In this document: piece after piece, positions 34,124 through 42,617 of the stretch
Layout: each line of letters begins with the position of its first letter
Numbering within the stretch: the stretch's first letter is position 1
NCBI RefSeq assembly: GCF_900169505.1
Contig: NZ_LT827021.1
Span: forward strand, 1,302,001 to 1,366,000
DNA: 64,000 bases
Direction: 5' to 3'
From: Arabiibacter massiliensis
GTDB taxonomy: Bacteria; Actinomycetota; Coriobacteriia; Coriobacteriales; Eggerthellaceae
Notes under the pieces: model-generated
Databases searched by the model: none
Seen by the model: the letters and a program-made list of their open reading frames with translations, nothing else
What the model was told of the DNA's origin: nothing
Made by a program: the position numbers and the translations under genes

Positions 34124-36055
34124 CTAGTAGAGCTTCGCGCCGGCGGGGATGCGGTCGTCCACCATGAGCAGGTTCAGGCGCTCCTCGCCCTCCTCCTCGT
34201 GGATGGCCGAGAGCAGCATGCCGCAGGAGTCCACGCCCATCATCTTGCGCGGCGGAAGGTTGGTGATGGCGATGAGCGTGCGGCCTGCCAGCTCCTCCGG
34301 CTCGTAGTACGCGTGGATGCCCGACAGGATGACGCGCTCGGTGCCCGTGCCGTCGTCGAGCGTGAACTGCAGGAGCTTCTTGGACTTCGGCACGGCGACG
34401 CACTCCTTCACCTTCACGACGCGGAAGTCCGACTTGCTGAACGTGTCGAAGTCCACCTCGTCGGCGAATAGGGGCTCGACGACCACCTTCGAGAAGTCGA
34501 CGGGCGCGGCTGCGGGAGCGCTCGCCTCGGCGGCCGCGGCGCGCGGCCGCCCGCCCGCCGGAACCTCGTCGCGCATGTGGGGAAAAAGCAGCACGTCGCG
34601 GATGGACGGCGCGTCGGTGAGCAGCATGACCAAGCGGTCAATGCCGATGCCGCAGCCGCCCGCCGGGGGCATGCCGTACTCGAGCGCGCGCACGTAGTCG
34701 TCGTCGTAGCCCATGGCCTCGTCGTCGCCCAGGTCCTTCGCCTCCACCTGTGCGCGGAAGCGCTCGGCCTGATCGACCGGGTCGTTCAGCTCGCCGAAGG
34801 CGTTGGCGTACTCATGTCCGCAGATGAACAGCTCGAAGCGCTCGGTGAGGTTCGGATCGCCCGCCTTCTTCTTGGCGAGCGGCGACACCTCCAAGGGGTG
34901 CTCGGTCACGAACGTGGGCTGGATGAGCTTCTCCTCGGCAACGGCCTCGAATATCTCGGCGATGAGCTTGCCCTTGCCCCACGCGTCGTCCGCGTGCCCG
35001 CCGTGCTTCTCAAGGATGGCCACCAGCTCCTCGCGGGTGCGCGCGAAGCTCACGTCCTCGCCCGCGCCCTCGCTGGCCAGCTCGATCATGGTGGCGCGGC
35101 GCCACGTGCCGCCCAGGTCCACCTGCTGGCCTTGGTACTCCACCTGCATGGTGCCGCACGCGGCCTGCGCCGCCGCCTGCACCACGCCCTGCGTGAGCTC
35201 CATCATGCCCTCAAGATCGGAAAACGCCTGGTAGAACTCCATGGTGGTGAACTCGGGGTTGTGGAACGCGTCCATGCCCTCGTTGCGGAACTGCCGGCCG
35301 ATCTCGAACACCTTCTCGAACCCGCCCACCAGCAGGCGCTTGAGCGGCAGCTCGGTGGCGATGCGCAGGAAGTAGTCGCGGTCGAGCGCGTTGAAGTGCG
35401 TGACGAACGGCTTGGCGTTCGCGCCGCCCAGGATGGGATGCAGAAACGGCGTTTCCACCTCGTAGTAGCCGTTGTCCTCCATGAAGCGGCGGATGGCGGC
35501 CACTATCTTGAAGCGGCGCTCGAACGTCTGCTTGACCTCGGGGTTCATGACCAGATCGACGTAGCGCTGGCGGTAGCGCGTCTCCTTGTCGGCCAGGCCG
35601 TGGAACTTCTCGGGCAGCGGGCGCAGGCTCTTCGACAGAAGCTCGAAGCCCTCCACCGCCACGGACAGCTGGCCGCGCTTCGTGCGCATCATGGTGCCAT
35701 GCACGCCGATCCAGTCGCCCACGTCGAGGTCCTTGAGCTCCGCGAACGCATCCTCGCCGAGCGCGTTGATGCGGCAGAACAGCTGCATGTCGCCCGTGGA
35801 GTCGCGCAGCTCCAGAAACGCCAGCTTGCCCTGGTCGCGCTTCGCCATCACGCGGCCCGCCACCTGCACCTCGTCGGTCGTGGACGCGCCGTCCTCGAGG
35901 CCCTCGTACTGGGCGGCCAAATCGGCCAGGTGGTGCGAATACGTAAACGCGTGGCCGTACGGGTCGCGCCCCGCCGCCAGCAGCGCCTCGCGCTTGGCAA
36001 GGCGCACCGCGATGGGATCGTCCTCGATGATCTGCTGCTCGGTGGTGTCGCTCAT
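34124..36055 (-). CDS. lysS: Lysyl-tRNA synthetase fused to a C-terminal tRNA-binding (Trbp111/EMAP) domain
   Basis: 643 residues. The class II LysRS core (about 1-500) has the OB-fold anticodon domain (VQVAGRVMAKRDQGKLAFLELRD), motif 2 (FRNEGMDAFHNPEFTTMEFYQAF) and motif 3 (GGCGIGIDRLVML). After an Ala-rich linker (AAAEASAPAAAP) comes an extra domain of about 105 residues: FSKSDFRVVKVKECVAVPKSKKLLQFTLDDG with LPPRKMMGVDSCGMLLSA, which is the tRNA-binding domain usually found at the end of MetRS or as stand-alone Trbp111. LysRS normally ends near 500 residues. It follows greA in the same operon. Confidence 0.93.
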   Translation of the reverse strand: MSDTTEQQIIEDDPIAVRLAKREALLAAGRDPYGHAFTYSHHLADLAAQYEGLEDGASTTDEVQVAGRVMAKRDQGKLAFLELRDSTGDMQLFCRINALGEDAFAELKDLDVGDWIGVHGTMMRTKRGQLSVAVEGFELLSKSLRPLPEKFHGLADKETRYRQRYVDLVMNPEVKQTFERRFKIVAAIRRFMEDNGYYEVETPFLHPILGGANAKPFVTHFNALDRDYFLRIATELPLKRLLVGGFEKVFEIGRQFRNEGMDAFHNPEFTTMEFYQAFSDLEGMMELTQGVVQAAAQAACGTMQVEYQGQQVDLGGTWRRATMIELASEGAGEDVSFARTREELVAILEKHGGHADDAWGKGKLIAEIFEAVAEEKLIQPTFVTEHPLEVSPLAKKKAGDPNLTERFELFICGHEYANAFGELNDPVDQAERFRAQVEAKDLGDDEAMGYDDDYVRALEYGMPPAGGCGIGIDRLVMLLTDAPSIRDVLLFPHMRDEVPAGGRPRAAAAEASAPAAAPVDFSKVVVEPLFADEVDFDTFSKSDFRVVKVKECVAVPKSKKLLQFTLDDGTGTERVILSGIHAYYEPEELAGRTLIAITNLPPRKMMGVDSCGMLLSAIHEEEGEERLNLLMVDDRIPAGAKLY

Positions 36056-36070
36056 CTCGCGTTCCGTCCC

Positions 36071-36541
36071 CTAGTGCTCGATCTTGACGATGACCATGGA
36101 TATCTCGCGGCCGGTCGGGCCGGTCGTCTCCACTTTGTCGCCCTTCTTGTGGCCCAGCAGCGCCGAGCCCACCGGCGACTCGTTGGAGATCTTTCCGGCT
36201 GCCGCGTCGCTCTCCGCGCCGCCCACGATGGTGAACGCGCGCTCGCGGCCGCCCATGTCCACGGTCACGGTGGAGCCGATGTGCACGTTGTTCGAGCGCT
36301 TCGGCGTGTTCACGACCGTCGCCTCCGACAGGATGCGGCTGATCTCGGCGATGCGCGCCTCCATCATGCCCTGCTCGTTCTTCGCGTCGTCGTACTCGGA
36401 GTTCTCCGAGATGTCGCCGAACTCGCGCGCCACCTTGATGCGCTCGCCGATCTCGGCGCGCTTTTCCGTCTCGAGGAAATGCAGCTCCTCTTCGAGCTTC
36501 TCCTTGCCTTCCGGCGTGAGGATGAAATTGTTGTCTGCCAT
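36071..36541 (-). CDS. greA: Transcription elongation factor GreA
   Basis: A 156-residue factor that rescues backtracked RNA polymerase. The N-terminal coiled coil (ILTPEGKEKLEEELHFLETEKRAEIGERIK) carries the acidic tip (SEYDDAKNEQGMMEARI), and the C-terminal FKBP-like domain has DKVETTGPTGREISMVIVKIEH. The start MADNNF at 36541 follows AAGGAAACC. Only 15 bases separate it from lysS. Confidence 0.95.
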   Translation of the reverse strand: MADNNFILTPEGKEKLEEELHFLETEKRAEIGERIKVAREFGDISENSEYDDAKNEQGMMEARIAEISRILSEATVVNTPKRSNNVHIGSTVTVDMGGRERAFTIVGGAESDAAAGKISNESPVGSALLGHKKGDKVETTGPTGREISMVIVKIEH

Positions 36542-36654
36542 GGTTTCCTTCACCTGTCCAATTACAAAAACATGCACGCTCGTGCCTTCAAGCGTGCGGT
36601 CTGGATATTATCGAGCTGTGAGGGGAGGCGCGGCGAAGGGCCCCGCGCCGATAT

Positions 36655-36699
36655 GAAAAAAGCGGTATGTGCGAGGCGTGGACCGTCTGCACATACCGC
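36655..36699 (-). terminator. Rho-independent terminator of tatA
   Basis: On the minus strand GCGGTATGTGC and GCACATACCGC form an 11-bp stem with a 16-base loop, followed by TTTTTT; the stem lies 20 bases after the tatA stop. Confidence 0.85.
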
Positions 36700-36718
36700 G
36701 CATCATGCGAACCTGGTG

Positions 36719-36988
36719 CTACTCTGCCTTCTTCTTGGCCGCCGTGGTGGTCTTCTTGGCGGTCGTGGTGGTCTTCTTGACCGGCTCCTCGACCTCCTCG
36801 ACGATCTCCTCTTCCTCTTCGTCGGCGTCCTCGATGGCCTTCTCGCCGCCGCCCATGCCGTCGCGGAGGTTCTTGACGGTCTTGCCGAGCGCGCTGCCGA
36901 GCTTCGGAAGGTTCTTCGGGCCGAAGATGAGCAGGATCACCGCAAGGATGATGAGAAGCTCCGGCATTCCCATTCCAAGGATCTTCAT
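36719..36988 (-). CDS. tatA: Twin-arginine translocase subunit TatA
   Basis: An 89-residue protein: short N-terminal membrane helix (PELLIILAVILLIFGPKNLPKLG, the conserved FGPKNLPKLG hinge), an amphipathic helix (KTVKNLRDGM), an acidic stretch and a Lys/Thr-rich tail. It forms the export pore of the Tat pathway with TatC, which is not in this window. TTGGAGGAACGT precedes the ATG. At least one protein here (40442-41170) has a Tat signal. Confidence 0.93.
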   Translation of the reverse strand: MKILGMGMPELLIILAVILLIFGPKNLPKLGSALGKTVKNLRDGMGGGEKAIEDADEEEEEIVEEVEEPVKKTTTTAKKTTTAAKKKAE

Positions 36989-37112
36989 ACGTTCCTCCAA
37001 GTTGCTCTCACGGGGCCGCCTTGTGCGGTCCCGCCCCGTCCCGTCGCATGAACGGAACGGCACACCGATGCAAAAAAGGGATGCTGTTTTAAGAACATCC
37101 CCTTAAGCTCCA

Positions 37113-37189
37113 TGGTCGGGTTGACAGGATTTGAACCTGCGGCCTCTGCGTCCCGAACGCAGCGCTCTACCAAGCTGAGCCACAACCCG
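37113..37189 (-). tRNA. tRNA-Pro (anticodon CGG)
   Basis: A 77-base cloverleaf with encoded CCA. The acceptor stem CGGGTTG pairs with CAACCCG, the anticodon stem-loop is CTGCGTTCGGGACGCAG with CGG, and the T arm is GCAGGTTCAAATCCTGT. It marks the edge of the AT-richer accessory segment, which lies on its 5' side. Confidence 0.96.
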
Positions 37190-37767
37190 ATTACTGCTCA
37201 CGCAGCGACGGCTATGATAGCACAATGTAATCGAAGGTGAAAGAAATTGCGACAATAATTCCCGCTTCACGCCTTCTCCACCGGCGTTTTAAGCTGATTT
37301 TCGCGCGTACCAGGAATTGCCGTATATCCCTCAGGCAAAACGAGGCATAGCCGCCTAAATATCGACGAGAATCATAACGCCTGATGATCTCTCCTGTTTC
37401 GCAGAAACGGCCAGCAATGACAACCGCCGCCTAGAAAACTGAGCCCTTTCACCGGCCTATGCACATGTCAATAGACGAACGTCGATCCGATCTAGGCTTA
37501 TGGAGCCTTCTGCGACGCATCTGAAGCTGCAGCCTCTGCGTCTTCCTCATTTTTAAAGGCAACCAGGCGCGATACTCGATACGTTGATCCGTTCCCTACG
37601 GGATTGCCCGTTGAAGGGCCCCCGGAGGCAAGCTTCCCGCGAAACAACAGCGCTGCCGACCCCTTACGGAGGCGCTGTTTTGTATGCCTTCCCTGCAAAA
37701 CAGGTTACCGTCATTCAACCCTTATTCCTCCGCCAGAAGCAAAGCATCGTCCCAGCCGCAATGCGAA
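37190..37767. other. Gene-poor, AT-richer stretch
   Basis: No convincing gene. A short minus-strand frame (37498-37698) ends in a plausible-looking STYRVSRLVAFKNEEDAEAA tail and may be the remnant of a lost gene. An AACAGCGC / GCGCTGTT stem followed by a T-run at about 37645-37682 could be an old terminator. Nothing else is seen. Confidence 0.4.
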
Positions 37768-38709
37768 TCAGTCTTCAGGGAATATTGAGTAGTCGAACAC
37801 CACTTGCGACGGAACGTATTCGTTATCATGAGATTCGTTCGTAACTCCGGTCACTTTCAGTGCGCATACACAACCATAGTCGTTAAGCAGCGCTACCCGT
37901 TGGCCCACGCTTGGCGTAGCGCACCTGCACGAGCGGATGCAGGATGCAACAACAGCGGCATCAAGGTCGACGTCCGGTACAGCGTCCGGGATCATCCCGA
38001 CGGCCTTGATGTAATCGTTCAGAATGTACACCGAATCGCCGCTACGCTCCCCAAAGCCAACCTTGAACTCGTATTTGCCGTATCCTAGCGTTACCACCTT
38101 TGAGGGTGCCTCGCCGTAGGCCATCGCCACCCCCTTGGACTCGAGTTCAGGGCATGACCAGTTTCCCGGCTCCATGAGATGGTCGATTCGTTCCAAGCGG
38201 TACATTCTCTCCCGTATCGTCGTTGGGCTGATGCCCCTCCCCTTGTCCGCAGGAAGACCCGCCAACCATCGCCACAGATCGTCAATCTGCTCGGAACCGG
38301 GAAACGAGCCGTCTCGATCGCGATACGAGAAATCGAAGTATTTCGGATCCCGTCCTTCCATCCATTTCGGGAGAAGCCTTTTCTCGTTGCGCACGAACAA
38401 AACGGAAAGCCAGTTGCTCGGCCGACCGTCAACAACATCTCGGATTGTCTTCGTCTCACGCCCGACACCCGAGTCGGGATGATTGTCCGCCCTCTCGACA
38501 TAGCCTTCATCGACAATCATCAATACATGCTTCGCGTCCTCGACCTTTCGCATGAAACCCGTGAGGTCTTCCCCGTAGTCGACCTCGGAATCGATGCCGA
38601 CATGGAAGCCGATTTGCTTCAGATGCGCCGCGAGCAGTCTCACCCACTCACGATGCGCGATGTTCTCCGGGCCTCCCCATGCGTAAGAGATGAACACGTC
38701 GAACTGCAT
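37768..38709 (-). CDS. SEFIR/TIR-domain protein, candidate anti-phage effector
   Basis: A 313-residue protein. The N-terminal 150 residues have the SEFIR/TIR fold pattern: FDVFISYAWGGPE, EWVRLLAAHLKQIGFHVGID, FMRKVEDAKHVLMIVDEGY, the box ADNHPDSGVGRETK (the GGVGxE motif of bacterial SEFIR proteins) and LLPKWMEGRDPKYFDF. Such domains cleave NAD+ or oligomerise in immunity. The C-terminal 150 residues (about 160-313) match no family I recognise and may be the sensor or pore part. No signal peptide. It is a single-gene unit with ordinary codon use but lower GC than the core. Confidence 0.75.
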   Translation of the reverse strand: MQFDVFISYAWGGPENIAHREWVRLLAAHLKQIGFHVGIDSEVDYGEDLTGFMRKVEDAKHVLMIVDEGYVERADNHPDSGVGRETKTIRDVVDGRPSNWLSVLFVRNEKRLLPKWMEGRDPKYFDFSYRDRDGSFPGSEQIDDLWRWLAGLPADKGRGISPTTIRERMYRLERIDHLMEPGNWSCPELESKGVAMAYGEAPSKVVTLGYGKYEFKVGFGERSGDSVYILNDYIKAVGMIPDAVPDVDLDAAVVASCIRSCRCATPSVGQRVALLNDYGCVCALKVTGVTNESHDNEYVPSQVVFDYSIFPED

Positions 38710-38925
38710 TCCTGCCCTCTTTCGTCATTTTCGAAAAGTAGCTCAAGTGTACCCGAAGCCAACACCTGGAGTAATAAGGGAATCGCCGTTCGCCAACTAG
38801 CCTTTCATCCCCATTCGCAAAAACTCATCCATCTCCGCGTCCTCGTGACTTCGAATCTGATCGATCTCGGATATAGCCTAGTTGAGAGTATTGCGGTACA
38901 GCTCATTGAATGCTGAGCTGTTGCG

Positions 38926-39195
38926 CTATTCCACAGGAAAACCAGTACAGAACATCCGCCCAAATGAGAGAAGCATAGCCTGATCCTGCAATGGTACGAA
39001 GAGCTTGAAATTATCTAGGCCGACAGCATCGACACTCTCCTCTAACCCCAAAATACCTCCGACCCCTAACGCACCCAAAGCGCTACGGTATCCATCTTTA
39101 AACTCAGGGATCCGGTCATGAACTAATTCTAAGCCCGCATTCGGAACCCCCTCGTCTTCCTTGATCATGACGAACAGCTCTCCGAAAGCCGTCAA
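38926..39195 (-). pseudogene. Fragment of an unknown gene next to the intron remnant
   Basis: An open frame of up to 89 codons (TTG start, or 80 codons from an internal ATG) ending CTGFPVE. The protein has a Gly-rich centre (GALGVGGILGLEESVDAVGL) and no recognised family. It abuts the truncated end of the group II intron, so it is probably the 3' part of a gene broken by the deletion that removed the intron's 3' half. It could also be a small intact gene. Confidence 0.35.
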
Positions 39196-39694
39196 ATTGA
39201 CAAGGTTTGATAAGAAGGCTTTTCATAGCCGTCTGACGCGATATCAGTTCTGAGGAGAATGTTGTAACACCCCGTCTCCACGACGCGACGCAGACCCGTG
39301 TTAAGAACCTGGGCTCGAAGAGCGGGATTAGCTGAATGACGATAGCTTGCTGCACCACTCGGTCAACCACTGTCGGGATTCCTAGCTTCCTTCTTGGGGA
39401 TCTCCACCCGAAGCACGGGGCTGGAGGGTGTGTTTCTCCTGTTTGGTTTGGTCGAAAAGCCCGTCTGAGTGCCGCTTGAAGCAGCCACGCATTCGCAACG
39501 CCCATCTTGCCGATACCAGCTGCACCCTTATTGGCTTGATCTTTCCCGTAGGCATGCCGCATGTTGTCCTTATCGACGATCCGCTCCAACAAATCCGTCG
39601 GACAGAGCATATTGGCGCTTTCGTCAAGACCCATCCCTTGCGCGCTCGACGCTCCAGGTTGCTCGCCTTGTTCCGCAAGCGTCCTCGTCTGCAA
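39196..39694 (-). pseudogene. ltrA: Truncated, frameshifted group II intron reverse transcriptase
   Basis: LLERIVDKDNMRHAYGKDQANKGAAGI and, later, RKLGIPTVVDRVVQQAIVIQLIPLFEPRF are reverse-transcriptase motifs of group II intron maturases. Between them the frame is shifted; the missing part (KRHSDGLFDQTKQ...GGDPQEGS) is read in another frame. Everything after FEPRF, including the active-site YADD block, maturase and endonuclease domains, is absent. It is non-functional. Confidence 0.85.
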
Positions 39695-40149
39695 GCCCTA
39701 CATTGTGAGCCGGCTGCCGTTCATCGCGCCCATAAGGCAACCTTCCTCCTACTTGCCCTGCTAACGGTTCAGCCCTTCCCTTGCGCTGGACAACTCTCCA
39801 AGTGCATGGCTTCGGCTGACTCCTTGCGCCAAGCTTTACTCCGCGAGCACGAAATCCATCATGCCCGCGTCCATGATGCCTCCCGAGGTAAGCCGCGTTT
39901 CTTCCCCTCAATCCACCTGCCGCATCTACCCCATAGGCTTCCGTATAGCTATCGGGCTTCGGTTTGTTAAGCAACCTTACCCGCCCACTTGCGCCTAACG
40001 CGATCTCTGTTCGTCAGACCAGAGGTTCGCCTCCTGCTCCCTTCAGATTCCACTCCGCGACAGACACCCTTGCACTTAGCTACGCGCTTCCCGCTATCAG
40101 GCGCATTAAGGACTTTCACCCATTGGAAACGTGCACATGCTCGACGCAC
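39196..40149 (-). mobile_element. 3'-truncated group II intron, probably class C
   Basis: The intron begins with GTGCG at 40149-40145 on the minus strand, continues with a domain I-like leader (ATGGGTGAAAGTCC and GGCGCAAGTGGGCGG are recognisable), and enters the reverse-transcriptase pseudogene at about 39694. It starts five to ten bases after the T-run of a terminator hairpin (40154-40182), the typical site of class IIC introns. Domains V and VI are not found, so the 3' end was deleted. Confidence 0.75.
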
Positions 40150-40153
40150 TAAG

Positions 40154-40182
40154 AAAAAGGGCTGCATCTTTGGATGCAGCCC
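40154..40182 (-). terminator. Terminator hairpin used as the intron insertion site
   Basis: GGGCTGCATC and GATGCAGCCC form a 10-bp stem with a TTTG loop (plus-strand reading), with TTTTT on the minus strand directly before the intron. It lies about 255 bases downstream of the secreted protein gene at 40442; between them nothing else is seen. Confidence 0.85.
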
Positions 40183-40441
40183 CTACCTTCGAAAACGCCA
40201 TTCTCTTCGACTGAGCTGGAACAACGTCTGGGTCTCATCCAGAGAAAAAACCAAAAGCTTTTTCGTAGTCGCACCCCTATGTCCTTTTCTCAAGGAGCAT
40301 AGAGTCCACTATCGTCGAAAGCGCACTCGAAGACTTATGAAGCGTCATTCATCATTTCGTGCAGTCCTTGCCCCAACCAGTCAGGACGTTGCATGTGTTT
40401 CAGCTTTTCAAGCAGAAGCAGGACTTCCCCCACAGAAGAGA

Positions 40442-41170
40442 TTACGAACCCACCCCGAAGTACATGGCAAACTCGCCCAAAACCGTCGTGCCATCAATGT
40501 CATACACTGGGATATACCTATAGCCTGGATCCTGCGCAGCGTCGACCATCGCTTCAAAATCATTCGAGCCCAAGGCTAACCAGTCGGCTTTGTATATATA
40601 TCCTTGCTCCTCATTCGTTGCAACAGCTTTGATCAAATCCGGTATATGGCCAACAGATTTTTTCGATAGAAGGGATCCGTACTCGAGCCCATTCTCATTC
40701 AGTTCATATTCAGTGACAGCTAGGGAAGGGATAGGCATTCGATAATACTGCGAAGGAGTTGCAGGAACATAAAAACCACCTGAAGTATTTCCCCACACGT
40801 CTCCAGCTGCATAGTAGGTTCCAGAAGCACTATTGGACGTTTGCGCCATGAAGGAAGTAACCCATCCTGGATTATAAACCCTACTTCCACTTACATACGC
40901 GTCGTACCTGAACAAATCCACCCCCGCCGAAATAGTTCTCGGATCCGGACGCGAACCGCACAACACTGTGACAGATCCAAATGCGCCACTTCCGCTTGAT
41001 TTAGGCCCGCAGCTCGCATACGCCTGGCAATTATTCCCCTCGGCTGTAAAAGTGATCGTACTCCCGGAGACAGCGTGTGCAGCCTGTGTAGGCACCCCAG
41101 TTAAAACTGCCAACGAGCATGCACCTGCGGCCATTACAAAGCCTCTTCTCGAAATGGTTTTCTCAAGCAT
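40442..41170 (-). CDS. Tat-exported protein with a repeat-paired C-terminal domain
   Basis: 242 residues. The N-terminus TISRRGFVMAAGACSLAVL has the twin-arginine motif SRRGF and an Ala-x-Ala cleavage site (QAAHA). A central region rich in Ser, Gly and Tyr (about 40-130) is followed by a domain of about 90 residues (YELNENGLEYGSL ... GYIYKADWLAL ... IPVYDIDGTTVLGEF). The same domain makes up the lipoprotein encoded directly upstream, so the two probably act together at the surface. No family recognised. AT-rich codons mark it as acquired. Confidence 0.65.
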   Translation of the reverse strand: MLEKTISRRGFVMAAGACSLAVLTGVPTQAAHAVSGSTITFTAEGNNCQAYASCGPKSSGSGAFGSVTVLCGSRPDPRTISAGVDLFRYDAYVSGSRVYNPGWVTSFMAQTSNSASGTYYAAGDVWGNTSGGFYVPATPSQYYRMPIPSLAVTEYELNENGLEYGSLLSKKSVGHIPDLIKAVATNEEQGYIYKADWLALGSNDFEAMVDAAQDPGYRYIPVYDIDGTTVLGEFAMYFGVGS

Positions 41171-41171
41171 G

Positions 41172-41636
41172 TCATTCTCCTTGGTCTAAATGAAGCTCCC
41201 CTGCGACCGTTCTCCCATCCACCTCGTATACGGTTAGCACCTCCTTTTCGTGTCTTGTTTTTCTTGAATCCGGCGACTTTTTCGAGAACCAGTCGACTTT
41301 CTTAACATACCCATATACCCCTTCATCTGTAATAGCAGCGATAAGGTCAGGGCAGATGCTCATGTAGTCATTAAGCGAGCCGGTGACGTTATTGGGTATT
41401 GCACTCAAAGATCCATACGTTTCGCCATATTGATTTTTGGGGTACATAATCGAAATTTCGGCCGCATCTTGAAGAACAAGGAGCTCATCCCCATCTTCCT
41501 CGAGACTGGCTTTATCCGGACCTGCTTTTGCACAGGAGACCAGAGTAAGAATGAAAACAATCGAGACCATGAAAAACAAAAGGCCTCTATTTCGACAATC
41601 CGATGATTTCTCTGTTTGCGACCCCTTCAGAATCAT
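41172..41636 (-). CDS. Lipoprotein sharing a domain with the adjacent secreted protein
   Basis: 154 residues. A signal peptide ending in the lipobox LTLVSC (about residue 35) anchors it in the membrane. The mature part (GETYGSL, ICPDLIAAITDEGVYGYVKKVDWF, LTVYEVDGRTVAGEL) aligns with the C-terminal domain of the Tat-exported protein next to it: shared YGSL, PDLI.A, GY..K.DW and VY..DG.TV.GE. The ATG at 41636 has AGAGGCTGGGG upstream; a longer start at 41684 is less likely. The single base between the genes implies one transcript. Confidence 0.65.
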   Translation of the reverse strand: MILKGSQTEKSSDCRNRGLLFFMVSIVFILTLVSCAKAGPDKASLEEDGDELLVLQDAAEISIMYPKNQYGETYGSLSAIPNNVTGSLNDYMSICPDLIAAITDEGVYGYVKKVDWFSKKSPDSRKTRHEKEVLTVYEVDGRTVAGELHLDQGE

Positions 41637-41761
41637 CCCCAGCCTCTTTTCAAAGCAAACAACATTCGTTACGGTTAGACACAATCTACTCCATCATTTA
41701 TCGCAACAGAAAAACCTAAAAATCCTATCGAGTTGCACTTGTCCAAAAATCTCTGTTGAGA

Positions 41762-41786
41762 GTTTAACACATGTTAAACATATAAT
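41762..41786 (+). promoter_or_regulatory. Inverted repeat abutting a TATAAT box
   Basis: GTTTAAC-ACAT-GTTAAAC (41762-41779) sits directly before TATAAT (41781-41786) in the AT-rich gap 41637-42028, where no gene is seen. It could be the operator of the divergent promoters serving the lipoprotein pair and the Xre gene. Confidence 0.35.
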
Positions 41787-42028
41787 AAATAATGTTTTTT
41801 ATAGTTTAATACCATATCTGATAAGCACCTTCAGAGATAAATATCGCTCTTGAAAAAGAAGAAAGCTAAGTGGGGCAGATTAGCTATCTGATGAGCGTGG
41901 AGAAAAGAGAGATAAATGCACTCAAGCGTAATTGGAGAACGAAAGACATTATGCTTCTATACCTTTGGTCTATGCTAACATCTTCCAAAGAATAGGGGCT
42001 TAGGAGATTGCGCAAGGAGTGGACTTCG

Positions 42029-42262
42029 ATGCCGATAATAATGAGGCTGGATCGGGTTATGGCCGATAGGAAGATTTCAGTCAATCACTTGGCTGAAAAA
42101 ATCGGCATAGCCCCCATGAACTTGTCGCGAATAAAAACAGGGAAGATTAAAGCCGTTCGATTCTCAACTCTTGAGGGAATCTGTAAAGAGCTCGGCTGCC
42201 AGCCAGGTGACCTAATCGAATACACTCCCGACAATCATGACATTCACAACGATTTCGAATAG
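42029..42262 (+). CDS. Small Xre/YozG-type helix-turn-helix protein
   Basis: A 77-residue Cro/CI-like regulator: IMRLDRVMADRKISVNHLAEKIGI, recognition helix MNLSRIKTGKIKAVRFSTLEGICKEL and ending QPGDLIEYTPD, the common C-terminus of YozG-like proteins. Such genes are usually partnered with DUF2975 membrane proteins, one of which is encoded at 42618-43160. AAGGAG lies ten bases before the ATG at 42029; an ATG at 42008 would lie inside it. Confidence 0.8.
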   Translation: MPIIMRLDRVMADRKISVNHLAEKIGIAPMNLSRIKTGKIKAVRFSTLEGICKELGCQPGDLIEYTPDNHDIHNDFE

Positions 42263-42363
42263 TAAGAATTACCCTAGTTCGAGAAGTTCTTGCGAATGAA
42301 TTTTTAGCTCCAGCACTACCGATTAGTCGCAACGCAGAATCATTTTAACCGTATGCATAAACT

Positions 42364-42612
42364 ATGGGAAGAAAAGACTCCAAGCAATGCTTGCATCAAC
42401 TAGGGTGCGAGATTGGATCCCATAGGGCCGAATGGGGTTTATCGCAAGCGAAACTTAGCCTTATGATCGACAGCGACCAATCTGGCGTCTATCTCATCGA
42501 AATAGACCATGTGAAAGTCGCAGTCAAAACGCCCAATAGAATTGCCGATGCACTTGACGTAGGCGTTAAGGATTTGATGAATTTCCAAACGCAAACACTC
42601 ACAACAACCTGA
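42364..42612 (+). CDS. Second small helix-turn-helix protein
   Basis: An 82-residue protein with an Xre-like HTH: IGSHRAEWGLSQAKLSLMIDSDQSGVYLIEIDHVKVAVKTPNRI. The sequence is more divergent than the previous regulator and ends in a short polar tail. No good ribosome binding site is seen. It is followed after 5 bases by the convergent DUF2975 gene. Confidence 0.65.
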   Translation: MGRKDSKQCLHQLGCEIGSHRAEWGLSQAKLSLMIDSDQSGVYLIEIDHVKVAVKTPNRIADALDVGVKDLMNFQTQTLTTT

Positions 42613-42617
42613 AAATC

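Noticed and set aside
37498..37698. 66-codon minus-strand frame ending KNEEDAEAAASDASQKAP
   Set aside because: The tail looks protein-like, but the first half is Arg-rich and overlaps a hairpin; no ribosome binding site. Noted only as a possible remnant.
39428..40579. Several overlapping plus-strand frames opposite the intron region
   Set aside because: They read the intron RNA backwards; none has a start signal or known motif.
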